From assembly GCA_958296015.1 (NCBI GenBank), contig CATQIH010000002.1, positions 1 through 64,000 on the forward strand: a stretch of DNA of 64,000 nt, written 5' to 3'. Below the pieces are notes generated by a model that was given only the letters and a program-made list of their open reading frames with translations, did no database searches and was not told where the DNA came from. The position numbers and the translations under genes are program-made. Positions 32,609 through 45,099 of this stretch are shown here, in pieces (the first letter of the stretch is position 1; every line of letters starts with the position of its first letter). This DNA is from Cyclobacteriaceae bacterium (GTDB lineage: Bacteria; Bacteroidota; Bacteroidia; Cytophagales; Cyclobacteriaceae).

Positions 32609-35600
32609 ATGATAGTTATGTACAAGCAAGTCGCGTTATTGGTTCTGGTAGTAGTATTAACATATGTACAGTCTGTTGCTCAGAGTATCAATAATTACCA
32701 GCTAACAGAGAAAAGTTTTGCCGGTAGTCTAAGAGATATGACTGGCAGCAAAACACTGTTGGGCAGCAACATAAGCAACAGTGCCTCAGCGGTGACCGAC
32801 CTGGGCTTTAGCTTTGTTTTTATGGGCAAAGTATACAACAAATTCTCGGTTAATACCAACGGCGTACTTCGCTTGGGTGATGAACAAGTGGTGCCCGCTG
32901 CCAACACCTACGGCATACCTGGCAACGACAGAATTGTGCCAATGGCGGGGGTAAGTTATGAATACAGGGGTTGGTGGTGGTGGAATTCAGGCACAGTAGA
33001 GCTTGCAACCCTTAGCAACGGCAAAGTTCATTACAAAACAGTGGGAACTTCACCTAACAGATCATTAATTGTAGAATGGAAGAATGTTGGATTTGGTAAC
33101 AGTGCTACCACTTTCCAGGTCCGGCTACACGAGTCTGTCTTTGGTTCTGACAGAAGTGGTAAAATAGAATTTGTGTATGATCAGTTCAATTTAGACGGCA
33201 ACAACAGGAACTTTGAGTTTCGCACAGGCTTTGGCATAGGACCGGAAGACGGAAATTTTGTAGCTGTAGACCAAAAGGCCATGACACTAACAGCTACGCA
33301 AAATTATTTGTCTACTGTATCAGATAACAACAATGGCAGCGCAATCAATGCCACTGATTTTTCCGGAGGCAATGCCAGCAGAAAACGATTGCTAAGTTTT
33401 GAAACACCCAAAAAACCAGCTGGGCAGTTTAGCCGTTTTGCGGAAATCTGTAAAGGCATCAACGCCATCACCATCAGCTTTGAAGAAAACTGTCCGGATG
33501 AAGCAGGCATTGCCGTATACCGCAAACTGAAAGGTCAGCCTGACAACCAGTTCAACATGATCAAATCTCTCGGACCTGATTCTCGTAGCATCAGCGATGG
33601 TAATGTTACCACAGGAAACCAGTATGTGTATCGGTTTCACCTGCTGAGCGAAGGCAAATATGCAGATACTTACCAAGATTACACTACCTCAAAGTTGGAA
33701 GCAGGAGCCGCCTATCAGGCAGTATCTTCCGGAAACTGGACTAATCCCAGCACATGGGGCAACCACATGCCGACAAGCAACGACGACGTAGTGATTGGCT
33801 GTAGCGGAAGTATGTTTATCACCATGAATGGAAGCGCACAGGTCAATAACCTGACCATAGAAAAAGGCAGCTTTCTAACAATTGAAGATGGGTTTACCCT
33901 ATCTGTCAAAGGAGATTTTATTAATAATGGCGTGTTCAACCCCATAGGAAATGCGCAAGTAATCTTCAACGGTCATACACAACAGGCAATCATCAACAAC
34001 GGACAAGGTATCACCAACAACACACAGTTGCTGTCAAACAACACCCGGCCTCCCTGGAGCAACAGGAAAGGCATGGTGGCAGAAAAAACCATTACTGTGA
34101 GCGATACGGAGCTTTCAGCGATCAAAAGCGTGACTGTAGACCTTACCCATAACAACCTGAGAGACATTACGCTACAGCTGGTAGCACCCAGCGGACAAGT
34201 ATTTATGTTGTCTAACGGACGTGGGCAGAATGGCGATAATTATGATAATGTTACTTTTGTAGAAACAGGTCAGCCTTTGCCTGCCAGGGTACAGAATGTC
34301 AACCTCAGCGGGGCTTATCGCCCGGAAGAGTCTTTTTCATCATACACAGGCCCATTGACCGGCACATGGAGGCTTCAGGTAAGGGATGGTTTTGGGAATG
34401 CGAGCGGAAGCCTGAATACATTTTCTATGGTTATGAGCAAAGGTATATCCAATGATCTTACACTCACCAGGCTCACCATCAACAACAATAGCAGCGAAGG
34501 CATTGTACTACAGGCAGGGTTGCATGTGCAAAGAGTGTTGCAACTCAACCAAGGTATCATACATACCACCAAAGATGCAGCAGTGTTTGTGGAAGCAGGT
34601 GCCAATGCCAATGAAGGAAACAATACCAGCTTTATTGATGGCCCCATGTACAAGCAGGGAAATACCACTTTCACTTTTCCGGTAGGTGATCAGGGTAAGT
34701 GGAGTCCGGTGACACTCAAAAACTTTGAGAATGCTAACAACAACACCGTTTTCATAGTAGAATATTTTAAGTCTGGCTATGGCAAAAATGAAAAGGACAA
34801 TGGCATCACAAGCGTCAGCGAAAGTGAATACTGGGATATTGAACCTACTGCCGGAAACCCCACGGTAGATATTAGCTTGTACTGGAAAGATGCTTTGTTT
34901 AGTAAAATCACAAGTGCTATTTTATCCAGTGAATTAGTAGTAGCACATTATACCAATAATAAGTGGGTGAACGAAGGCGGAGTGATCAACCTGTTGGACC
35001 AACTTCTTAACCTTGGCCATATCACGGCAAGAAACGTCAGCACGTTTAGTCCGTTCACTTTCGGTTCTGAAGGAAACAGCACGCTGCCTGTTGAGTTGCT
35101 TTCTTTTGGTGCTATCAGAAAGCAGGAGGGTGTGTTACTGAACTGGGAAACTGCCTCTGAGCAGGATAACAGCCATTTTGAAGTGCAAAGAAGCAGCGAC
35201 TATCAAAACTGGTCGGTTATAGCTACAGTACAAGGTTCGGGCACTTCGCAATCACTCCGGCAATATGTGTTTCTGGATGCCAATGCTTTGCAGGGAGAAA
35301 ATTTTTACCGGCTCAAGCAGGTGGATTTTGACGAAAATTATGAATACAGCAAAATAGCCCATGCAAGTTTTGCAAGAGAAGCCGTTGTTTTCAGCACTTA
35401 TCCAAATCCTGCAACAGATTATATCACTGTCAAAACTTCTTCGTATCCTGCTACCGTGGAGTTGATCAACGAGCAGGGAATCGTCGTTGCCCAACAGCAG
35501 ATCGTAGATTTCCAGACCATGCTTCATTTTTCAGGAATCAAAGCAGGAATCTATATGCTAAAGCTCAGTACATCACAAGAAACAAAATACGAAAAGATCG

Positions 35601-35614
35601 TTTTCAGCCATTAA
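32609..35614 (+). CDS. T9SS-secreted protein with proprotein convertase P-domain, 1001 aa
   Basis: A signal peptide (YKQVALLVLVVVLTYVQSVAQ) is followed by a beta-rich region with a lectin-like fold (about 40-270) and Ig-like parts. A P-domain follows at about residues 490-610, with TVDLTHNNLRDITLQLVAPSG and the later GTWRLQVRDGFGNASGSLNTF. The C-terminal 80 residues (FSTYPNPATDYITVK through KAGIYMLKLS to KIVFSH) are the type A T9SS sorting domain. P-domains normally accompany subtilisin-like proteases, but I see no catalytic domain. The protein is probably extracellular or surface attached. The start may be ATG 32609 or ATG 32618, three codons later. Confidence 0.88.
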   Translation: MIVMYKQVALLVLVVVLTYVQSVAQSINNYQLTEKSFAGSLRDMTGSKTLLGSNISNSASAVTDLGFSFVFMGKVYNKFSVNTNGVLRLGDEQVVPAANTYGIPGNDRIVPMAGVSYEYRGWWWWNSGTVELATLSNGKVHYKTVGTSPNRSLIVEWKNVGFGNSATTFQVRLHESVFGSDRSGKIEFVYDQFNLDGNNRNFEFRTGFGIGPEDGNFVAVDQKAMTLTATQNYLSTVSDNNNGSAINATDFSGGNASRKRLLSFETPKKPAGQFSRFAEICKGINAITISFEENCPDEAGIAVYRKLKGQPDNQFNMIKSLGPDSRSISDGNVTTGNQYVYRFHLLSEGKYADTYQDYTTSKLEAGAAYQAVSSGNWTNPSTWGNHMPTSNDDVVIGCSGSMFITMNGSAQVNNLTIEKGSFLTIEDGFTLSVKGDFINNGVFNPIGNAQVIFNGHTQQAIINNGQGITNNTQLLSNNTRPPWSNRKGMVAEKTITVSDTELSAIKSVTVDLTHNNLRDITLQLVAPSGQVFMLSNGRGQNGDNYDNVTFVETGQPLPARVQNVNLSGAYRPEESFSSYTGPLTGTWRLQVRDGFGNASGSLNTFSMVMSKGISNDLTLTRLTINNNSSEGIVLQAGLHVQRVLQLNQGIIHTTKDAAVFVEAGANANEGNNTSFIDGPMYKQGNTTFTFPVGDQGKWSPVTLKNFENANNNTVFIVEYFKSGYGKNEKDNGITSVSESEYWDIEPTAGNPTVDISLYWKDALFSKITSAILSSELVVAHYTNNKWVNEGGVINLLDQLLNLGHITARNVSTFSPFTFGSEGNSTLPVELLSFGAIRKQEGVLLNWETASEQDNSHFEVQRSSDYQNWSVIATVQGSGTSQSLRQYVFLDANALQGENFYRLKQVDFDENYEYSKIAHASFAREAVVFSTYPNPATDYITVKTSSYPATVELINEQGIVVAQQQIVDFQTMLHFSGIKAGIYMLKLSTSQETKYEKIVFSH

Positions 35615-35627
35615 AGTTTGCAAAAGA

Positions 35628-36101
35628 TCATAAATCAACAAATACACGCTTGCAGATTGCATCACTGATTTTTTGAAGATCGTTGATTTCAGCTTCCGAG
35701 AACTCATAAGGCTCAGACTTGGCAATGCCCAGAGTTCCGTACAGCGTATCGTGGTAGATCAGGGGCATGGTGATGGCTCCTTCTACCTGTGTGTCTTTAG
35801 CACCGGGCCTTACCACCCCAGAGTCATCTGTTTGCAGGTTGCATACCTGCACGGCTTTTTTTCTTTCGGCAGCAATGCCAGCCATGCCTTTGCCTATCGG
35901 CACTTCCGACATTTTGGGTAGCAGAAAATCAGGAATACCTCGATATGCTTTCAGGTGTAACAACTGATCTTTGGGATCAAAGAAGTGCAGGGTACCAGTA
36001 CTACAGTCAAATAAATGCAGGGTTTCGTCTAGCAACTCGTGCCAGTTCAGGTCGTGGGTAGTAGCGATATGTTCGGTCAGGGTGTTGATGTCAGTGTTCA
36101 T
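35628..36101 (-). CDS. GAF-domain protein, 157 aa
   Basis: The whole length is a single GAF domain, with FDCSTGTLHFFDPKDQLLHLKAYRGIP, EVPIGKGMAGIAAERKKAVQVCNLQ and the C-terminal ITMPLIYHDTLYGTLGIAKSEPYEFSEAEINDLQKISDAI. There is no output domain. Stand-alone GAF proteins may bind small ligands or act as methionine-sulfoxide reductase-like enzymes. The free-Met-reductase cysteines are not evident, so a sensory role is more likely. It is convergent with the T9SS gene and divergent from the acetyltransferase. Confidence 0.85.
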   Translation of the reverse strand: MNTDINTLTEHIATTHDLNWHELLDETLHLFDCSTGTLHFFDPKDQLLHLKAYRGIPDFLLPKMSEVPIGKGMAGIAAERKKAVQVCNLQTDDSGVVRPGAKDTQVEGAITMPLIYHDTLYGTLGIAKSEPYEFSEAEINDLQKISDAICKRVFVDL

Positions 36102-36216
36102 CGGTATGGGTTGAAAAATTGGTCAGATTATATTTTAGTAAAAGAAGATGTGTTGTACTTCTTTCACTGTAAACAATATCTACAGATAAAAGTCTTAATA
36201 AAAACAGAATATCTCT

Positions 36217-36672
36217 ATGCTTACAATCCGACTGGCGCAACTGGAAGATGCTGAAACCATTATCAATTTTCAGATCGCTATGGCCTGGCAAACTGAAAAG
36301 TTTGAGCTTGACCGCCCTACAGTGACCGCAGGCGTGCTGGAGGTGTTTGACGATACGGCCAAAGGAGCTTACTACGTGGCAGAGCAACGGCAAGAAGTGA
36401 TTGCCTGCCTGCTGGTGACCCCCGAGTGGAGCGACTGGCGCAACGGCACGGTACTTTGGCTACAGTCGGTGTTTGTGAAAGAAGCCTACAGGGGAAAAGG
36501 CGTATTCAGAAAAATGTACGAATACTTGCAGCATATGGTGAACAATGAGCCTACACTGATGGGTTTGCGTCTGTATGTGGAAAAAACCAATCTGCCAGCG
36601 CAAAAGGTATACAAAGCCCTCGGGATGAACGGCGATCATTACCACTTCTTTGAATGGATGAAATCATTTTAA
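36217..36672 (+). CDS. GNAT-family N-acetyltransferase, 151 aa
   Basis: The protein is a single GNAT domain. The start TIRLAQLEDAETIINFQIAMAWQTE and the acyl-CoA binding loop LQSVFVKEAYRGKGVFRKMYEYL (about 88-110) are clear. The end LPAQKVYKALGMNGDHYHFFEW is the usual C-terminal strand-helix pair. The start is ATG 36217, and the length is normal. The substrate is unknown. It resembles the stand-alone acetyltransferases of Bacteroidota. Confidence 0.88.
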   Translation: MLTIRLAQLEDAETIINFQIAMAWQTEKFELDRPTVTAGVLEVFDDTAKGAYYVAEQRQEVIACLLVTPEWSDWRNGTVLWLQSVFVKEAYRGKGVFRKMYEYLQHMVNNEPTLMGLRLYVEKTNLPAQKVYKALGMNGDHYHFFEWMKSF

Positions 36673-36685
36673 CCAAGTGTTTCCT

Positions 36686-37882
36686 TTATTTGATCCGCCA
36701 GGTATAGCCGAGGCTGAAATCCGTGAAATCGGCTCCGCCAAAATTCGCATTGACGTGACCCGCCAAAAAGAGGTTTCTGGCAGGGCTTTTTGCCGGATTG
36801 ATCAGATAATATCTGAGGCCAAAACGGGTGGGAAGCATTTTTTTAAGCCAGAGCTTTGTAGGTCCCTGCTGCTCATACAAATCATTGAAGGTCTGATAAA
36901 AGGGCTTGTAAAGATTAACCCCACCTTCAATATCCAGTGACACATGGCCCACCATAAATTCAATACCTAAAAAGGCATAGACGTTAGAAGCCATTGCTAC
37001 CGGACTTTTATCTACGTCCCGACCGCGCTCCTCTATAGCATAATCGTAAAAATGCTGATAGAACCGGTAGGCAAGACCCACTTTGTATTTGATAAACTGC
37101 CTGGGAGCCATGCCCGCGGCTACCGACAGAGAATAAACTGCTTTTTTAGGCCCGTTGACAGGGCCGGCTGTTCCGCCAAACTCGTGAAAACCATAACCCG
37201 CACGGTACTCCATAAAATAGCGGTTAACTGGTCCTAATAAGGAGTTCGCTGATTTTTTACCAGGCTTTTCGCTGATAGGTTGGACGTTGTATTGTATAGC
37301 CAGAGAAAGTACGGCGGAGTTGAGGCCAAAGTTTGGCAGTTGTGTATGTCCGTTGGAGCTATGCAATACACCTACACCCAATTTAAGCATCACTTTTTGC
37401 TGTACTACCAGGTGATAGTACGTAAAAGCCTGGAAGGCCCAGTTGAGTCCCGAACCAATAGCTTTGTTGGTTTGGTTTTGCTGCGCATCATAAAAGCGTG
37501 TGAAATAAGAAGCACCCAGACCCAATTTAAAGTTCAGCGAGTGGCTGCGGTGCCTACCCTGGCCAAGCACCATATACGGAACGATCGTATAAGATTGACC
37601 ATAAAGGTGATGCTGTCTGTATCGGGTGGCAGACAGTGCAACACCTGTCTCCGGATAATTGTAAAAGGCCGCCAATGCATTTTTCTCGTCATCGTGGTGC
37701 TTCCCGATATTGAGAAATAAAGACTGCTGATAGTTGTGTGTAGGGTAAAAACTTCCGTTAGGAACCACTTTACCGATCATCAGTTCAGGTTCCACAAACC
37801 ACGCTTCAGAAGCAACAGGCGTTTGCGCCAGACTGATACAGGTAGCAAAACACATTCCTAACAAAACAAACAGCTTGTACAT
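36686..37882 (-). CDS. Acyloxyacyl hydrolase-like (PagL-type) outer-membrane protein, 398 aa
   Basis: The protein begins with a signal peptide (MYKLFVLLGMCFATCISLAQ). It continues with two barrel-like halves: about residues 20-190 and then a C-terminal part rich in aromatic beta-strands. The motif LHSSNGHTQLPNFGLNSAVLSL carries the H-x-S and N-x-G arrangement of PagL lipid A 3-O-deacylases, in which H and S are catalytic. It would trim an acyl chain from lipid A in the outer membrane, if active. The C-terminal extension is longer than PagL itself and may be a second domain. I chose ATG 37882; the frame is open upstream to 38095, but the added residues look non-coding. Confidence 0.75.
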   Translation of the reverse strand: MYKLFVLLGMCFATCISLAQTPVASEAWFVEPELMIGKVVPNGSFYPTHNYQQSLFLNIGKHHDDEKNALAAFYNYPETGVALSATRYRQHHLYGQSYTIVPYMVLGQGRHRSHSLNFKLGLGASYFTRFYDAQQNQTNKAIGSGLNWAFQAFTYYHLVVQQKVMLKLGVGVLHSSNGHTQLPNFGLNSAVLSLAIQYNVQPISEKPGKKSANSLLGPVNRYFMEYRAGYGFHEFGGTAGPVNGPKKAVYSLSVAAGMAPRQFIKYKVGLAYRFYQHFYDYAIEERGRDVDKSPVAMASNVYAFLGIEFMVGHVSLDIEGGVNLYKPFYQTFNDLYEQQGPTKLWLKKMLPTRFGLRYYLINPAKSPARNLFLAGHVNANFGGADFTDFSLGYTWRIK

Positions 37883-38175
37883 GGTGCTTAAACAGAAAAA
37901 CCTGCTTTCGGTTATTGTAGCTGAACTGATACCATTCATAACTAGGATATTAGCTTGCTTTTTGTGGTATATGAGGTTTTTGTTTTTGGCTTTTATTTCA
38001 CGCATAAATTGCTCCCTGTATCCGGGCGATATCTCTAAACAACTATCCTGACCGTAGAATATCCTAAGCCTTCTCTCGGGTATATACATGAGCAATACTG
38101 AGAAATCTTGTGATCTCCTCTACACGGTTAATGCTGCTCAAACTGATAACAATATGCTTAAAACCAGCCCGAATA

Positions 38176-39150
38176 TCAAGCATGTTGTGTACTATGTGCT
38201 TCTTTAAAAGCTTCTCTGGGCCTGATGTTCAGCGTTTGGAACAGCGCCTTGTCAGCGTGTTCTTCCGGGTTGGGCGTAGTCAGTAGCTGCTCACCAGAGA
38301 AAATAGAATTAGCACCAGCCATAAAGCAAAGTGCCTGTTCTTCAAAACTCATACGCACTCTGCCAGCCGACAGGCGTACCATCGCTTTCGGCATGATGAT
38401 CCTGGCCGTAGCGATCATGCGCACCATATCCCACACAGGCACTTTAGGCTGTTGTTCCAGCGGCGTACCCGGCACCGGCACCAATGCATTCACCGGCACT
38501 GACTCGGGCTGTTCGGGCAGGTTGGCCAGGGTGTGCAGCAGCCCGATACGGTCTTCTACCGTTTCTCCCATGCCAATAATGCCCCCTGAGCAGACAGAAA
38601 TCTTGTTGTTTCTCACATTTTCTAGGGTATCCAGCCGGTCTTGGTAGGTTCGGGTAGAAATAATGTCTTCGTAATGTTCTTCGGAAGTATCCAGGTTGTG
38701 GTTATAAGCATACAGACCGGCCTTTTTTAGTTTGAGAGCCTGCTCATCGGTGAGCATACCCAGCGTACAGCACACTTCCATGCCCAGCGCACTCACTCCT
38801 TTTACCATATCCAAGACCTTGTCAAAATCGCGATTGTCTCTGACCTCACGCCAGGCAGCACCCATGCAGAACCTGGTGCTGCCAGCTTCTTGTGCTTGTG
38901 TAGCTTTTTGCATCACGTCGTTCATATCCAGGAGCTTGTGCGCTTTTACATGCGTATGATAGCGGGCCGCCTGCGGACAGTAGGCGCAATCTTCAGGGCA
39001 GCCGCCAGTTTTGATAGACAGGAGCGTGCAAACCTGCACTTCCTGCGGGTCGTGATGTTGCCGGTGTATGGTGGCTGCCTGGTATACAAGTTCCATAAAG
39101 GGTAGGTGGTAGAATTGACTGATTTCTTCCTGAGACCATGTATGTTTCAT
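38176..39150 (-). CDS. bioB: Biotin synthase
   Basis: The radical SAM enzyme inserts sulfur into dethiobiotin. The cluster-binding motif in [17 protein letters not shown] has C51, C55 and C58. Later family motifs [35 protein letters not shown] and [14 protein letters not shown] are present. The length of 324 aa is typical, and the start [10 protein letters not shown] fits. No other bio gene adjoins it in the window. The upstream 39151-39238 region does not show a clear BirA operator. Confidence 0.96.
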   Translation of the reverse strand: MKHTWSQEEISQFYHLPFMELVYQAATIHRQHHDPQEVQVCTLLSIKTGGCPEDCAYCPQAARYHTHVKAHKLLDMNDVMQKATQAQEAGSTRFCMGAAWREVRDNRDFDKVLDMVKGVSALGMEVCCTLGMLTDEQALKLKKAGLYAYNHNLDTSEEHYEDIISTRTYQDRLDTLENVRNNKISVCSGGIIGMGETVEDRIGLLHTLANLPEQPESVPVNALVPVPGTPLEQQPKVPVWDMVRMIATARIIMPKAMVRLSAGRVRMSFEEQALCFMAGANSIFSGEQLLTTPNPEEHADKALFQTLNIRPREAFKEAHSTQHA

Positions 39151-39310
39151 ATTGCCGTGTGTTGTTTTAATAAACGATTCCCAAATTAACTGATATTATG
39201 TGTGATCTGCCAAAAAATATGATAAAAGTACAGGCTTTTTGTCACTAGCAAACAGATATTTCCTGGGTTGTATGCTATCTTTGTGCAACTATAATGATAA
39301 ACCGTCAAGT

Positions 39311-39523
39311 ATGGCTACATTTGCACTCAAGGAAGGTATTGCGTATATCGAGCTCAACAAACTACTTAAAGTGCTAGGTTGGGTAGGGTCAGGAGGAGAA
39401 GCAAACCAGGTGATTGATGAAGGTGAGGTTACCGTCAATGGGATGGCTGAAAAACAGAGAAGAAAAAAGCTCAGGGCAGGCGATCAGGTGATGTTTGAAG
39501 GCCAAACTGTGGCTGTTGAGTGA
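39311..39523 (+). CDS. Small S4-domain RNA-binding protein (YbcJ-like), 70 aa
   Basis: The protein is one S4 domain: YIELNKLLKVLGWVGSGGEANQVIDEGEVTVNG, followed by the basic KQRRKKLRAGDQV. Proteins of this size bind structured RNA and are known as the YbcJ/YaaA type. I chose ATG 39311 (MATFALKEG). The frame opens earlier at 39239, but the preceding codons show atypical composition. It is divergent from bioB and is followed by a non-coding stretch to 39757 with no terminator recognised. Confidence 0.88.
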   Translation: MATFALKEGIAYIELNKLLKVLGWVGSGGEANQVIDEGEVTVNGMAEKQRRKKLRAGDQVMFEGQTVAVE

Positions 39524-39643
39524 ATGAAATACTATGCCAACGCAAAAAAGGGTGTACTATAATTTGCAGGCAGCGATGGCTCAGACCCGGTCGGACAGAT
39601 GCTGATGTGGATAAATCTTATCGCTGCTGGTGACGAGGGTTAG

Positions 39644-42904
<3,261 letters not shown>

Positions 42905-42932
42905 GAACTTTCTTACGTTTACCCCTCAAAAA

Positions 42933-42957
42933 GCCTTTCTGGTAGGCAACCTTTTTA
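42933..42957 (+). terminator. Possible weak terminator after the GH2 gene
   Basis: A short stem of gcct with aggc is followed by aac and a run of five T. The stem is only four base pairs plus weak A-U pairing, so it may not terminate efficiently. Confidence 0.3.
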
Positions 42958-43158
42958 TTATTAAGTCGTATGCCAGAAAAACTATTTTGTTGAATATAGT
43001 TTAAACAATCGCTAAATATTTCTTAAAATTGCAAATTTTACTTTCAAATTTATAGATACTTTTAAAAATTTAATAGTATCTTAGACGTACTTTAATAGCG
43101 TACCCATACAGGCGTTGGTAGCTTGTATGATAGTAGAAAAACTAAACCACATACATCT

Positions 43159-43350
43159 ATGAAGCGTTCAATGTTAGAGTATTCCAAGCTAATTCTTTCC
43201 AAAGTGAGCTTTCATCCTGAGCTACTAAAAAAGGAGTACAGAAAGGCTTTGGCCCAACTGACCAAAGAAGAAGCTAAGGAACTGACTGATTGGTTGGCAA
43301 CTAAGATTTTGTATCCAAACCAGGCACAGCAGTTGGAATTTGCCGAATAG
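43159..43350 (+). CDS. Small conserved Bacteroidota protein, 63 aa
   Basis: The protein starts MKRSMLEYSKLILSKVSF and has a helical, charged body (KEYRKALAQLTKEEAKELTDWLATK), with no membrane segment. I recall short proteins of this type, with the motif LEYSK.ILSKVSF, in many Cytophagales. Their function is unknown to me. I chose ATG 43159 over the earlier frame from 43123. It is followed by a perfect terminator, which supports that this is a real, separate gene. Confidence 0.75.
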   Translation: MKRSMLEYSKLILSKVSFHPELLKKEYRKALAQLTKEEAKELTDWLATKILYPNQAQQLEFAE

Positions 43351-43379
43351 GCAAACTTTTTATTATGTAACACAACGTA

Positions 43380-43407
43380 AATCCTGGCATACCGCCAGGA
43401 TTTTTTT
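43380..43407 (+). terminator. Rho-independent terminator
   Basis: A perfect 9-bp stem pairs aatcctggc (43380-43388) with gccaggatt (43394-43402). A run of T follows. It ends the transcript of the small gene at 43159-43350. Confidence 0.9.
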
Positions 43408-43412
43408 ATGAT

Positions 43413-43613
43413 TCACAATGAAAAGGGAATGGAAGTGAAAGCCTGGATGAGGTAATCATAAAACGCATCCCGATCAACACTTGTAGTAGTGTGTATCCAC
43501 TGACCGGAGATTTTCTCTTCTGGAGAAATATAAAGAAGGCGCAGATTTTTACTAACAAATCTATCTGTAGATTTCGTATTCTGTAGGTAGGTTTTTATGA
43601 AGGCACTTAGCAT
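43413..43613 (-). CDS. Doubtful short ORF, 66 aa
   Basis: The frame has an ATG and reads MLSAFIKTYLQNTKSTDRF with a mixed-composition remainder and no membrane segment. It lies close to the terminator of the gene on the other strand, and no partner or conserved motif is visible. It may be a real small gene or chance. I keep it at low confidence. Confidence 0.25.
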   Translation of the reverse strand: MLSAFIKTYLQNTKSTDRFVSKNLRLLYISPEEKISGQWIHTTTSVDRDAFYDYLIQAFTSIPFSL

Positions 43614-43898
43614 AAATCTTCTATCTATGGAACAACAGGTGATTTTAGAATTTACAGTTCCACGACAACATAGTTATCTTCCATCATAAAAACGTGGCAA
43701 CAGTTATAGCCTACTGTAAAGGATTGCTGTTTTACTTGTAATTTGGTGAAGATCCCTAACGGGATGACCTTATGTGGAGCCTCCGCAGTCGCTACTAAAG
43801 GTTGGTATAACTTAACAAGATAAGGCTCAGCAAAATAATACCAGTCGACAAGCTGTTCTTTATTTTGTCGCTATTTCTTAAATTTGAAAAAAATAAAC
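43614..43898. other. Intergenic region; nothing certain found
   Basis: A 20-codon frame at 43627 is too short to support. A weak hairpin atccc/gggat lies near 43765. The leader of the serine hydrolase gene should lie here, but no -7 box is clear. Confidence 0.3.
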
Positions 43899-44942
43899 AT
43901 GCGCAATACTCCTCTCGTTTTTACGCTATGCCTGCTACTTACTTTGGCTGGCATAGCTTCTTTCGGGCAATCCAGCCTGACAACAAGCATTGATTCGTTG
44001 CTCAAAACTACATCTCCCAGGTCTTTCAATGGTGTAGTGCTGGTGGCACAGTATGGTCATGTACAGTATGCAAAAGCTCAAGGCTTTGCTGATATGCAAA
44101 AGAAGCAACCACTCACTATAGACGACCAGTTCATCATAGGCTCTATCAGTAAGCAAACCACTGCTGTGCTGGTGCTTCAGGAACTGGACGAAAGACATGT
44201 ATCGCTACAGGAACCGCTCAGTAAATACCTGCCCGATCTCAAAGAAAACTGGGCAGACTCGGTGACCATCCATCATCTTCTGAACCACACTTCGGGTATC
44301 ATCGGGCTGGACCAGCCGCTGGCTTTCAAGCCGGGGACACAGTTTGCCTACTCGCCCATCATAGGGTATCAGCTGTTGGCAGAGATTGTAGAGAAAACCA
44401 GTGGAGAATCTTATGAGGTGCTTATAACCAGGTTATTCAAAAAATGTGGTATGCGGCACACCACCATTCCGGCACTGTATAATCAGGGAAAATTAGTCAG
44501 CAGCTATACCGAAAAGCCAGACGGAAGTCTGACCAAGGAAAAATATTCACTGAAAGAAATAGCCTTCGTTACACCCAGCGGTGGTGTCATGACTACTGCC
44601 AAAGACCTGTTGCGGTGGAATGAATGCCTGCATCAAGGCAAACTTTTAACGCCAAAATCCTATCAGTTGATGACTACCCGCTACATAACAAGGCCCAACC
44701 ACCGGTGGGGAGATTTGGGCTATGGATACGGTATTCAGGTGAGTGATCAAAATGATCACTTGGAACTGAGCCATAGTGGTGCTTTGCTGGGTTTTATCGC
44801 TACCAATATCTATGAGCCAGCCAGCCAGACAAGCATCGTTGTACTGGAGAATGTAGCCCCTGATTTTGAAGATATGCAGCGCGCTTTCTTCTTTCATGAT
44901 CAGGTACGGGACATTGTGAAAGCCAGCCGCCTGAGGGAATAA
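43899..44942 (+). CDS. Serine hydrolase of the beta-lactamase class C / esterase fold, 347 aa
   Basis: A signal peptide (MRNTPLVFTLCLLLTLAGIASFGQ) leads into a penicillin-binding-like fold. The catalytic serine and lysine lie in IIGSISKQTTA (S82, K85), and the third motif HSG is in LSHSGALLG. The YxN motif has the form YSP (Y151-S-P) and not YSN, so the usual asparagine is a proline. Family members include esterases and D-amino-acid peptidases. Whether this one is active on beta-lactams is doubtful. I chose ATG 43899 (the frame also opens with TTG at 43884). Confidence 0.85.
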   Translation: MRNTPLVFTLCLLLTLAGIASFGQSSLTTSIDSLLKTTSPRSFNGVVLVAQYGHVQYAKAQGFADMQKKQPLTIDDQFIIGSISKQTTAVLVLQELDERHVSLQEPLSKYLPDLKENWADSVTIHHLLNHTSGIIGLDQPLAFKPGTQFAYSPIIGYQLLAEIVEKTSGESYEVLITRLFKKCGMRHTTIPALYNQGKLVSSYTEKPDGSLTKEKYSLKEIAFVTPSGGVMTTAKDLLRWNECLHQGKLLTPKSYQLMTTRYITRPNHRWGDLGYGYGIQVSDQNDHLELSHSGALLGFIATNIYEPASQTSIVVLENVAPDFEDMQRAFFFHDQVRDIVKASRLRE

Positions 44943-45099
44943 ATGAGGATTCCGGGACTAAAACACCTGTTGTATCTGCTATTTTTGAAAAAGCGATGAC
45001 ATACATAAAATAAGGGTTGGTCTGATTTGCATCAAAAAACAGGATAGTGTTTATTGCATGAGTACTTACTTATTTATTCAACGCTGACACTGAAAAACA

